Origin: Megalonaias nervosa
Taxonomy: Eukaryota; Mollusca; Bivalvia; Unionida; Unionidae
Reading direction: 5' to 3'
Assembly: GCA_016617855.1 (NCBI GenBank)
Contig: JAECUM010092837.1
Span: 248,001-312,000, forward strand
DNA length: 64,000 nucleotides
The translations under genes were made by a program, and so were the position numbers. Shown piece after piece: positions 41,501-55,200 of this stretch. Numbering within the stretch: position 1 is the stretch's first letter; each line of letters begins with the position of its first letter. The notes below the pieces were generated by a model. The model was given only the letters and a program-made list of their open reading frames with translations. It was not told the origin of the DNA and did no database searches.

Positions 41501-44500
41501 GATAAGGATGTAGGGATGGGGTGGGAAGAATGGAAAACAAATTAACTGAACTGTGAGGGTGGTTGTGTGTTCTAATCCTTCAAGCCTAAAAGACTCTAAT
41601 AAACTATATTTCTGGAACAGACTAAAGCTTACATTTTTCTCATTTTCCATGACCTCTCTAACTTTTGACCTTGTCATCTTGGGTTCATACTCTGCTGAAG
41701 GAAGCTCATTTAAACTTGCTTCTTGATTGGCTAGCTCCTCCCTCAAGGTATTCCTCACCATGGTGATGACATGCTCATTGGTTAACACTCGCTGAAAGAA
41801 CAAGATGCATTTAGGACAAAAAGTAATGTGTTATCTTAAAGGTCACTGGCCATACCCCAACATTTTTTTTTTTACATCAGATTTGCATTACATGATTAAA
41901 ATTAGTTATACTTGTACAAAAAGAAGAAAACAATTATCAAGTGTAATGAAGAAATAATAATTTAATTACTCCAAATAGAAATATACAATGCTGTTACTTC
42001 CCTTTAGCTACGATTTACCACCTATAGAGGATGCCAGCCGGAAAAGACGTACATTTATCCCCACAAGATGAAGTACATGCTTCTTGTTGTCGAAAAATAA
42101 ATCACTATAAACTATGGAAAGGGAACATTTAGATGAAACTACTGAAAACTAATTTACTGTTCAGCCTTATATCGATATGCGTGCATGACGCACTAGATTC
42201 TGTCACTTTCAAAACTGTTCCATTGTTTCAATTTCTTTTGAAAATTTCCATGAATACAGGTAAAAAGGAATCAATGTTGGCTTCCCTATGTCGGCTGATT
42301 TCATAAAAAAAAAAAAAGGAATCAGCACACTTAAAAGAATCCAAAACAACCAAACTTGGCTTCATTATGTCAGCCGACTTCGTAAGAAAAAATCGGCACA
42401 CTTAAAAGATACCAAAGTCATTTTCCGGGGTTGGTTTGCTTTGTAATAAAATAAGTTTTGTATTTGATATCCTGTCGGTACGTTTAAGCAAGGAGTTTAT
42501 TGCTTGCTGTGTTTATTCATCACCCGGTCTTCTATTTGTTTGCCATATGTAATCATAATTGATGTTTGCAGGGCAAATAGTCTACACAACAATAACGTAC
42601 CTTAATAATACTTTTGTAACCCGTGCTAGTGAAAAGATTATCATTTGCACTCACAGTGGATGTATTTTAAAATAATGATTTTTATTTGTGAGATACCGTC
42701 ATATAGTTAACCTGGATACGATACAATCTTGATCAGTTTGCACCTTGTAACTTATCATGCGTGAATGGCAGGTGCCTTCAACCAATCAGGTGATATTTTC
42801 ATCCTGTTTGCGATTTTGTTATTTGACATAAGCGATACACACTACAGTAAGGATGCATACACAAGCTGGCATCCGCTACATATACGGAGTTCGTGGATAT
42901 ATTTTTTTCTTTCATAAATTTCGCATGATGAAAAAAGAAGGAATAAATATAACAATGCAAAGTTAGTTTCTTTCATTTTATTTTCAAATAAGTGTATGTT
43001 TATATTTTGTACCGTGCAGGGTGGGTAGGTGGGTGGCACAAATTCAACACAAAACTGTTTCCTTTCTGATTTGTATGGAATAATGGCACATATATGATTG
43101 ACGATATTGACTAGTAATGACAAGCTTTTAATTTACGCGCACACACACTAAGCCAACTTGAAAAATAAAAACAATAAAATTAACTGGTAAGAGCTTCATA
43201 TTGCAGCAACTAAACATTGACAAAATGCTCAACATTATTCTCTCTCTCTCTCTCTCTCATATGTAATCCAGTGTGTATTATATGCAGCAGTGTTAAAACC
43301 TGAAGCCAAAAATTAAATATATTTGTTATATTATCTCTTAGAAAAATGTATACGCATTCTGTAGAATATTATTTTATAAATCAGTAGTGATAATTTGACC
43401 GGAAGACTTAAATTGAGAATGTCGTTGTGCAGATGCATATATTTTTTTAGCATAAAAAATGTATATAAATATTTTAATTAGAATGAGCAAGATATGTCAG
43501 TTTGTGTTTTCTCTCATATATATGTACATTACGAAGTATTTTCTTTGAAAGAATATCAATATAGTTTGTTTAAATTTAGTTTTTTTCCTAAAACCTATCT
43601 TACATAGTATCTACTTCTTGTATGAAAAAATAGAACTTGTTCAAACTATTGTTAAGTTGGGACAAATTGTCTTTCGAGTTGAGCCAAATTGTCTTTGGGT
43701 CAAATTGACTATAATATGGCATAAATGATACAACTTTCCCATCCCTCACCCTATTCAATCTCACAGCTTGAATCCACTTTTTTTCTGGTAAAAAAAGTCT
43801 TTCAGAAAAAGAAAGAACCCTTTTTCCCATCATCACTCTTTTGGTTACATCCATATGCAACACAGTGCACCATATTTGCTGCGCAAAAGCATGATCATAA
43901 GGTATATCACACAGACATTTACATGATATTAAATGCTTGAATGGCTAGGTTGAATAGCAGGTACAAATGTACATCATATCTGTTTTTGGCACATGGATAC
44001 TACCGATTGTTTATGGAGATTGCCAAATAATTTTTTCATTTAAAATAGCGGATTTTTAAGTCTAATTAACATTTTTATGGTGTGCATACATAACAAATGC
44101 GTTTTGTTTATGACAATAATAATATCACACGTTTGTACAATATAGATGGTCAGTGACCTTTAACATATTAAAGTAATATATTATCCTAACGTATTTATCA
44201 CAATGTTGAATGCCTAATATGTGTAATGGTTGGTTGCCATTTTAACAGCACATCCAACACATTACTGATTATAGGGCATGGGCCACAACTGTGTTAAAAT
44301 ACTGAGACAAAAATGAACTGAGATAAATCATGATGTAAAAGAGTGTTTCTTTTATCTGCTAAAGATTCAATGGTTTAATATTCATGAGCTGAAGATTCAA
44401 TCACTTAATCTAGTTACCGTTTGGTTCATGTAATTCCCAACTAAAACTGACAGTGAACTTCTATAAATTGCTGTCCAATTTTATGTTTTTGGAGCCATTA

Positions 44501-47500
44501 TGCATAAATAGTATGACTAAATCAAACTCTGTTCAGACTAACTATTAAAAGATAAATGAATACACATTAATCAGATTTCTTTTAAAATGACACTCACTGG
44601 ATTTATATAAAATGAACATGTCATCTCTTTTTACTGTAGTGAACTACAGTATTGCACTTTGACAGTGTGATTGCAGATTTTCTGTAAATTCTTTTCCATT
44701 GTCCCCAAACCATTACCCTTGGGCATGCTGTTTTGCCAGAACCAAAAAATATGCATACTATTTTTATTAAGTGCATGTCCATCCACATCAATGTTGGTGC
44801 TAGCAAAGGCTAAAGTTGCCAAAGGCAATAAAAACTGTATGATGGATATTAGTACCCATTTTAAAATAACATAAAACATTCAATTTATTTCAAGGTTGAA
44901 ATAATGACACATGAGACTAGATTTATGCAAATACATAATTTGTTGTTTAATCAATGAACTATCATTTGAAAAGAAAAGTTGAGAAAATATCAGGCACTGT
45001 TATAATAAATGCTTGTGAATAATGGGTGATCACTAACATTAAATGGATCCATGATCTGAAATGGAAATGTCCTAGTGCAGCTTATCTTAGGTGAACCAAA
45101 TATATTCAGATACTAGCATGTCAATGTTTTTCACAAACCATATGAACTCATGATAAAACATTTATTACAAAATGTATGAGTCCAAGGAGACGACAACGCT
45201 ACAGTACGGACTACAAAGTTAAGGTGGCAAAGCTGTTGAAGCAAATAAGAGTCTTTCATTTCTTTTCTACTGCAATCTACTATTAAAATGTAGTTTCTCC
45301 CAAATCTGGAGGATGGAGTACATGGTGTTCACAATCTTTGGGTTCCTTGGTGCAACAGTGAAATTACTTCCAAAGTTACCATCAAAATGCCCAAAAAAAT
45401 CTGCTTGTTCCCAAAAGAAAAATCTTACTATTTTTCAAAATTATAATGATCTTTTCAAGCATTTAATCAGAGATTTGGAAATTAGTGCTGGTCTGGTTTG
45501 CTTTGGTGTTTTACTACCAGAAACACAGTAAGTTATTTAAAGTGTCTTACTCATGGATACACTATGGTAGCCAAATCGGGCCCATCCAATAGTAAAATAA
45601 AAATTTATACCCTTCTGGTGGTAACTCACTAATCACTGAGCCTCTTAAAATTAGTGTAGGACCATTGGTTATTACCTATGGTTTGTATGGATATCTCATC
45701 AGGTAATTAAGCACTTTTTTAAGATTAAAAAATTTCATTTTAAAGCACTATAATTAACTGCATCAAAACTTTGGACAATATTGATTATGGTGGAGTCTAT
45801 AAAGAGATTCAAATCTGAAGGGACAATTATGTAACACTGAGCTGTCTTCTTTGGTCCATTTTAAATATATGTGGCTGAAACTACATTATACTATGTGCAT
45901 TCTGTATTACTGGTATGCTGTGCATTTTATTATTGCATTGCCTGTTTAATGGTAGAATTTTGATGATGTCACCAAATCTGAATATTCATCAAGTTTTTTT
46001 TAATCATTTGTGTCTCAATATTGCACATAAATTACAAAAATAGCCATTCCTTGACAAATTGTAAGAAAATTTCCAAAAACCTTGCTAATACCACAGTATA
46101 CTGGTATTCAATATTATCATCGACCCCTAGTAGTTTCACAAATAAAACTGGTAAATCTTGGTCAATTAATATAAGAACCATCACCAGACTGTCCCCAACA
46201 GAGGCAAATTTCTGAACACCATGGTTTAACATCATCTACTAGTGACATGAAGTCAAATGTACAAACATTTTCAGTAAATCTACCCAATCTTGGCAATTGA
46301 GGCTGCAGTAAGGTATCTGTCCATCTATTGTAACACAATACAAATTGCATTTGAATGAGACAACAACTGTCCGGCTAGTTCCTCTCACTTAAAACTGCAA
46401 AACAGTTAGAAACCTACTGTTTGCAACCTTTTAGTTTTAATTACTACTGAACTGTTACTGATCAGAGCCATTTAAGCCTTTGCAAATTCTATAGTGGAAA
46501 GCAATTTTTTCTATTATGCGTCTCGAAAAATACTTACCCAAATACATTAACATCAGAGATATAAGCCTGCTACCTCCTGTATCCAGCCCTAATAAAAGAC
46601 GATAAATTCAACTTTTCTGTCTATATGATATAGATCAAGGGCTACAACTCTTATACCATTACCTCCCCTTACCACCATCACCAGGTGTCACCAGTTTTCA
46701 AGCTGAGCAAACTACCAACAAGAATGCTCGCTTAGTAGGTGGGTGGGAGCATCTTTAGGTACTGCATACATGCCAACCCTGGCGAGGAAAAAGTGTAATC
46801 CAATTGGACAAAAAGATAATCCAAGCAGAAAAAGAGTAATCCACATATAACATGATAAAAATTCAATGTACAAAAGGATTTATTTACTTGTCTGGTCTTT
46901 TAACATCAATTACTGCTTCTTGTTTTCATATGTAGCACTTTTAGCTTTATAAAGCAACACTTTCATGTTGCATTTCAAAACACTTTGTACAAGCTGAGAC
47001 TACGAATGTTTTGCACAATATAGCACTAAATGCTGGATGACTTAGCCTGGATCTAAATTCAGTTTTATTTTTGTTAACAATACTGAACAATCTCTCACAG
47101 TCAGCATTAGAATGGTAAAAAACCAATATTCCTTTCATAAAGTGACAAAAAAGAGAAAATTTACATCTTCCAGTTATTGGGTCTTTTAGCTTGGAAATAA
47201 GGTGCCACTGCAAATCAACTCTGTCCGCATGAAGTACATTGTCAGGTAGAATGCCAGCCTGATACTTCAGGAATTCTCTTAATTTATTAGCAGCCTTTCC
47301 TGCAGCAAGGTGTATAAAATGACAGGGACAATCTGTTATGTACACTGATGGAGATATTTTTCAAAATACAGAATGCAACTCATCTATGAATTCCAGTCAT
47401 CACTGATGCATTATCAGCTGAAAACCCCATACAGTTCTGCCAAACTTATATCATGTTTATTCAAAGCATTATCAAGCAATTCAAAACATTTGGAAAATCG

Positions 47501-50500
47501 GTAAAAGGAGGAGCAAATGCCAAGCATCCTACCTATACTTCAAGTATCCTTCAAGGAAAAACAAATTGGATTCCATAGGTGAACAATAACCCGCTCTGCT
47601 ACTTAAAGCAACACAGCTTATGGTCACATGAACCATGATCGCTCTATCAGATTAAGACAATGCTTACTGAAATCTTCTTACCATCAAAATTCACTGGTGA
47701 ATCTAGCAAACCTAAGAAGTTGTGTTGGTTTAATTGCATCTGGTGATCATCTGGGCTGCAGCTACAGGACATACCCAATTCAGGTTTTGAAAAAACTTAA
47801 GAGTTGAGAGTTGAGAGTTTAACCCACTTAAACAATGAATATCGAGCTTGGGAGGCAATGTCGTGCCTCCATGAGGAGAAAGAGTCATTTGTGGTTCCCA
47901 TGACTTGTCTCTGCGTGCTTCAAGACATGCTTGAATGCCCTTACAGGATCTTGCATGGCCACTGTTCCTGACTTATCTATATAGATCTCTATAGATGAGA
48001 GGAAAATTTCTGACTCCCTGATTGCCCAATGATGGCAACAGGTTCTTGGTTCCACTTTATTGCAAAAAGGTCAATCATCAGACACCCCCAAAGCACACAA
48101 ATAGGAAAAAAAACTGATGCATGAAGGGACTATTCTGTATTGATAACCTGACTCTTTCTGAGAAGAACATTAGCCAGGACATTGAGTCTGCTGGGAATGG
48201 GTCTTATTTGTATGCTGTTATCTTACATAATCAGGTCTGATTTCTCACAGAGTCAGTCCTTCAAGAATTGAAAGGAGTCTATGATAGCTATCATTTCACA
48301 GTTAATGAGAAGAGGCAGATTCCCTCATCAACATTTGCCACTGACCATAAGTCAGACTCCCCAAATGTACATATTGTCATTTGTACATAATGTCACTTAC
48401 AGTTGGGGCTTCTCCTGAGGATATCTTGTATTGAGTCAACCATTGTTGCACAACTGACACAGGAATGATCGCATTTTGTTCGTGATATTGACCTTTTATC
48501 AAATGAACTGAAGAAAGGGTGTCATTGATCCAGCAAAGTCATTTGTAACAGGCACATATAAAGGCAGCCCAGTGGAATCACATCTGCTGCCACACTGAAT
48601 AAGCTGAGGAGTTCCAAGAACTCTCTCACTGAAATCCACATCCTGTTGGAAATGGACTCAACAAGTTTGATAATCCATATGATGTGAACATGAGCAAGAT
48701 GTACAAAACTGAGAGTGGTTATAAACTCCACACCTAGTTCAACCAAACACTGCAATAGGTGAAGGTTGGATTTCTCCCAATTCACAAGAAAACCAAAACG
48801 ATTTAAAAGTAGTAGGAGGTAATTTGAATATCCCGTATGTTTTTGGATATCATCCAGATACACCATCACTGCAGTAGAGGATGTCAACTGGAACAGAATG
48901 ATGATGTAATCCAATCCACAATTTAGTAAAGACCCAGAAGATGATATTCAGACTCAAAATTTGTGAAGTTTTTTGTTTTAAGGAAACAGAAGAAACTTTC
49001 GTGCCACTGGGGGAATTGGACATGAAATTAGGCATCTGTGAGACTGAGACTTATGGCATACTCATTCTTTCAGATGGAGAGTCATACAGATATCACTGTC
49101 TCTATCTAGAATGAATTCATTGAGGAAACTCAAGTCTATGACTGACTTTAACTTGCCATGAAAGAACTCGGAGATTGTGGATTTTGAACAATCTCTATCA
49201 CCCATCTGTCAATGTTGGATAAATGAGATCCGAAGCCCCTCTGAAATGAATTGGACCACCTATTTGTTTTGCGGATACAGGTTAATCCAATGTGATTGCA
49301 ACTGCAGAAGTCTGGTGCCCCCCACCATCAGACTATCTGTGGGGCAGTGAGGGTGTCAAGTCAGTGGCAAGAGACAGAAGGCATTGAGGGGTAGGTTAAG
49401 AAAATTGCTTGTTATCTCTCCAGTAAGGGTACCTCCTAAACTGGTTCAGCTGCTTGCATAGGACTGAGATCTTAACTCCACTTGAACATAAAAAATTCCT
49501 TTTGCTTGGCTCGCCTAGCATCCCTCCATTGTGGCAGGGATGGCTTGTTTCTAAAATGAGGATATGGTGTGGACAGTCAAGCTGGAAGGATAGTTCTCAA
49601 TCTGCCCACCTCCAAACTTCTTCAATTACGCCCCTAAAAAGCAAAGGTGAGCCAAATGGAGTCATCCTTAAAGCAAGAGCATTATGTGGCTTTAGCATGG
49701 TGACAATGTTCCAAATCTGCTTTGATGTGGCAAGAAACAGAGTTTTATCCCAATATTAACAGTCACTAAAAATTCTTCTCAAACACCAGAGTTCAGTATG
49801 GTAGGCATTTAAATGTACCAGCAGAATGAAAATGTTGCTGGTGCTTAACTCTCACAAAAGAAAAGTCTAAGCATTCTCCAGGTCACAGGTATGTCCAGAC
49901 AGTCTATTGTTAATCTCCTTCATTTTTGCTGACTGGAGATGCAGCCTGAAGGGCGGAGATTTTCCATCATCAATGTCGACCAAGGTTTTTACTTTTAATC
50001 ATGCATGATAGTACAGGCTGGAGGGCATTCAAAAGCCGACAACACATAGTATAACTCTTCAATGGCAGCCTTAAACTAAACTCCATCATCTCTATAGTCA
50101 CACCCGAGTAGGGCTGTTGCTCAGGAGTATCTTCACACTCGTTGTGTGAAGTCTCTTGTTCATGGTCTGCTATTTTAGATAAATCATTTCCTGTGGCAAT
50201 TATGAGGCAATGCCATCATGCCTATATAATTCATGGCCAATACCATGCGGGTAAGCAGTGAATAAAGCACAAGACTGCTCTGCTGAACAATTTTGTTGTA
50301 CTGTTACGGACATCTAGTTCACTGGGAGTATGGTCGGCACAGTAGCTGGTCATACGGAAGGCAGTTCGGTTGGTGCTGGTACCAGTAGTGTCATAGGCAA
50401 GGCTGGATAAATAAATCTATCACCAAAATCCCCATAACTGTAATTGTATACAGCCATGGGTATGCTGTAATGGACAGATCTATCATTAAGATTTCCATAA

Positions 50501-52220
50501 ATGTAGAAAGATGAAACCATAGGCCTGACGAGACAGGCAAATCTTTCAGTAACATCCCCTGATTGAGACAACTGGATGGACTATCCAACTGGTTGAATGA
50601 TTCTGTACAGCTCTGGATGGCGATAATTAGATTGGACCGAACAGTTAAAATTCTGCTGCACCTGGACTTATAGGCCCAAAAGCCATGCGCTGGCATCAGT
50701 GGGTATTTATGCCACCTGAGCTGCCAAAAATGGGAGTACACTCACTGAATGTGTCATAATTGCTTTAATTTAAAATTGATGGTGACTCTCTCTTCCTTCG
50801 CCTTGGTCAATTTCTGCTAAGCTAGTCTAAACACTCTTGGACCATAAGGTGCACACACCGAATGATACTGATGAAGTACATTTTTACATGCAAGGCATGA
50901 CTCGTGCATGTCTTCCTTGGCCTTGACTATGTTACATTTATTACATTTCATCAGAAGGATTCTCTGAAACATCAAGATAAAACAAAACACAAAAATTGTA
51001 CAAATGAACGATGCATTGTGTCAACAAATTGCTATAACACCACCTGTTATTAACTGGGTGAACAAGCAATATGCAGAGTGTATGAAGCCATGAATAATAA
51101 CATTTTGTACCATGAGGACTAAATGGACAGTCCGAAAAAAGTAAAACATTTTAAAAAATATGCCCAAAATTAAAAGAAAATAATATTCACTACATATTCA
51201 TACAGGCCAATCCCTGGAGAGGTGCAAGCGTAAATATTGCTAGTATAAGTGCCAAAAAAGCATAATTTGGGAGTAAAAAGTGTAGTCTATATACTGCATG
51301 CCAGAATTACAGCATGTATGAAAAAAATACATCTATTTTTGCTACTAACCTGGTTCTGCAGCTGGTCAAATTCTTGTCACAAAGGGCAATATCATATATG
51401 GATTAGAACCAGAATACAAACAAAATATACTGAAAAATTAATTCAACACTCACTTTAACTAGTCTATATGTGTAACTTTCACTGAATGATTGTGAACTGG
51501 AATTTGACAATGAGCTTGATCATGTGCAATGCATGCTGTATGACATTACTTTCATATTCTTCTTCTTAAGTTTGTAAAGCAGTGTTGATTTGTTTGATCT
51601 CACATGTTTTGAAGTCTGAAAAGATCCTTCTGCTCTAACATTTCCTGTCATATAACATCCGCAACTCGCACCATAAAGTGGAGCCATTTTCTTTAAAAGT
51701 ATAGACTGGTCTGCTAACTTACTACATTATCAATATGATGAATATGTGAGGCAAAATTCAAATTTGAAGACACCCATCTGTTTTCTTGGAAATGGGTCAT
51801 ATAGTTGCTATAAATAGCAAATAAGGAAAGTACCCTTGCACTATTCTTATGCAGCAGTAATCATTTTAGAATATTCTAAAATTTTTATGAGTTGAGTTAG
51901 AGATGATAATAGAAATGGCATAAACAACTATTTATTGATTTACTTTTATTTGATTTTTTACTGTACAAAGAAAGCGTAATCAACATACAGGTGAGCGTAA
52001 AATGTAATTGCAGAAAAAAAGCATTGATTTCATCAAAAGTATTATATTTGGCATGTATATCTGTTTAGGAAAGATTAATTTGAATACAAAATCCTGAACT
52101 GATGGCTTGAATTTAACACAAGTTTGGCTTGGATTGATGGGAAGTGTCTTGAAAGATGCTGTATAGAAAGAATGCAAAAAAAGTGGCAACAGCCAGCAGG
52201 TAATGGGCAAGAGTTACTGA

Positions 52221-52274
<54 letters not shown>

Positions 52275-55200
52275 ACTAGAAACTTATCAACATTTTATGT
52301 TTATCTGGGTTTTCCTCATTACGGTTTCTTAGTCGAACACTATTAATCCTTTGTCAAAATTGTCAGAAAACTATTAACTTTCCAGGTAGGATTTTATTTA
52401 GCCATTACCTCATAAGCCCATGTAATATCCCATAACAATTTTGAGTGGTTTGATTAAACTTGCTATATTCCTTTAGCTAAAGTTAGCTGATAGAAGTAAA
52501 TGTCACATGCTCTACATTGCCAATTTTTTCAACATACAAGTCAGAAAGTGTAATACATATACTGGATCACAGTCAATCAGTGCATCAAGCCAAATATGAA
52601 TAAAACCCATACCATTTGTTGGTGTGTTGAAAAAGACAAACATTATTTGAGAGTCTTGTTTCTTTAAGGACTCTCCATGAGGGGCTGGTACTTTGGACTG
52701 TGATTATTTAATCAGAAAAGGAGTAGTAGGCATAAATGGACTAGTGTGGCCTCTTACAGACTGCCCTCACTCAAAATACTACAACTGAATTATATAGGGG
52801 TAATTTGGGCATACTGCTGTAGGTACCCAGAGGAACAATTCAATGATCAAATGTCTGTTGATGGAAAATATATCAATTCTATTTTTCTTTCACACTGGAA
52901 AAAAAAATTGTCCAGTATTCATTTTTAGTTGTCCAGGCTTCCTGGAAATGGATTTTTCTATAGGGTCAGATAATGTAAGGATTTTGTGTTTTAAGAAAAC
53001 CCAAAAATTTAGATGATATAGCAAACATGGGAAAAAAATAATTTTCTGTTTCTCATATTTTTTTCTGAGAATGGTCGTGCAACACACTGACTGGACCTGC
53101 AAAGATCCAGAACTTGTTGAAACAATTGTCCTACAAGAAAAAAAACTTAATTTCCAAGACTGAAATCATGGAGCAAACTAGAACACATGAAAGAAATGTT
53201 TAGCAACATAAAATTTTAACATCATACTAACTTTTCCCCAGCATTCCATAATGATGTCTTATTTTGGCAGTGGGAGAAGTAGTTTTTGTCAAAATTTTGG
53301 AGATCAGCATGGATTCTGCAAGACTATCAACATGACTGAAATATCTGACATGAATATCTAAAAAGTGAACTGAAATATCTGCATGAAAACGAAGTACTGT
53401 GTCCAATGCCATTATGACTTTTGACTGCTCATTCCAAATCATGAATAATCCTAAATATTGAGATGTAAGTTTGAGACCCAGTCTCAAGAGTGCATAGGTT
53501 CTATGAAGCGCAGGCCAGGAGTCAAGTGGTACTACTCACCAATAAGATAGACTTAACATTAGCAGCAGTCAGTTTATTCTTCTTGGCTTTCCTCTCCAGG
53601 TTTTGTTCTAGCTCAGTCTCAGATTCTTCCTCTTGTATTTCCAGTTCATCAGAAAAACTTGCATCTTCGGTCCTATCATTGGCACCTTCTGCCTCTAGAC
53701 GAGGCTTCTTGCTTCTCTTTCGGGATACTTTTCTGCAAGGAACACTATGGCAAATTCAGTGACTTTCCATTTCAAATGCACGTTCACTGCACAGTTCTTG
53801 CATATTTAAGTGGGAACCAACAAAAATGTTAGAACTAACATTAGCAACTCAGTATTACCAAATAACTTTGTTACAAATTACTGTGTATGATCTTGATTTC
53901 TCTGTCATCTCCATTCCATATATGATCAGATACTATTTAAGTAACAGTGCACTGATTACCATTTATGAGTACATTTAGTGTTCAAAGGATGATCATAGTG
54001 ATGATTCCACATCGATGTCAAATAAAACTCAAATCTTGGGTACATCAAGTCTATCAAAGAAAGATATCCAATGCGCATCTTTAAATGTTTGCAGAATCAG
54101 AATTTGCACTGACAAAGTTCAGGACTTCCAATCACAGACTTCCCAATGCAACTGTTCATTGGGAAAATACACTGTGTGACGAGCGAAAATGTAATCATTG
54201 TGATAAAAATGACACCAGGGACAAATACCATTATTTGTTCATTTGTCCTAAATTTCACAAAGAAAGGGGTATGTTTCTAAGACTGTTATATTACCACAAA
54301 CCATCTTTTGGAAAGTTACAAACCATATTTGCCACCAATAATCACAAAATTCTCCAAAATCTTTGCCAAATTTGTTACTGTAATAATGAAAACATCTTAA
54401 ACTTTGTGCTATCTCTGGAAGAGTAAATTTTCCAGTCTTCGCAATGATATAAAAAAATAATTCTCTCTTACAACTTTTGCACACTCCATGAGAGACATTG
54501 TACTCTATTAAAACAAGGTCACTGTTATGTACCCAAACGATCTCACATTGTGTTCAAATGTTTATTCTTGCTATGATTGTAAATGTTGACCTATGATGTG
54601 ATATGTATCTGCATATGTTAGTAACATTGCCTTACAATATTGTAGTCGTTGTGGTATTCTCATATGCCATCTATGTGTGGCCTGAGATTTATTTTTATTA
54701 ATAAAAGTTTTCTTCAGTTCTGTTCTGTTCTAACAACATTTGAAACTGCCAAATTATACGTTATTTGACACTTCCAACATATTAAATACATCCAGTCTCC
54801 TTCATTTACTAACTGACAGATCCAAGCCTTTGTTTAGACATTATTTTTAAGATTTATCACTAAATAAAGCATGCATATACATATCATTAAGCATATCACC
54901 AAATAAATTTCTTAGCTTCAAATGGATCCATCGCAAGCATGAAGAAAACCAATCATGAGTTTAAAAAATACAGGCAAATGAAAAAACCTGCACCAAAAAC
55001 ATAAATTTTCTATGATTGTGACCATGACCATAATATCAAAACAGCAAGTGTGCATGTCACCAAAAAAACTGTCGGTCTTAGCTTCAAACTTATTCATTCT
55101 GAATATCAAGAAAAAAGTTCAAATGAGAAAACCTTAACCAAAACCTAACGCAAACTGATTAGGACTATGACCTTGACTGCAAGGTAAAAGAAGTGAGCGT

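Larger units (their letters stand above)
37580..41632 (-). other. GON4L intron 3
   Basis: Contains diverged repeats (37900-38620), the dispersed repeat at 39690-39920 and a tandem array (39990-41290). The middle (38640-39690) shows only AT-rich sequence. Confidence 0.6.
41792..53539 (-). other. GON4L intron 2, the longest intron seen
   Basis: 11.7 kb with a duplicated short unit (42285-42420), (TC)n at 43239-43258, hAT remnant (46765-47460), DIRS-like remnant (47760-50760), hAT-like repeat (51199-52020) and (TA)n (52223-52269). The stretches 42430-46760 and 52270-53539 contain no recognised feature. Confidence 0.6.

Noticed and set aside
45313..45531. 72-residue plus-strand open frame
   Set aside because: No recognisable motif, no codon or splice support, and short enough to be chance in AT-rich intron sequence.
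46947..47345. Host ZBED/hAT-derived gene
   Set aside because: The upstream catalytic block is in another frame and the N-terminal half is missing; there is no sign of a domesticated, intact frame.
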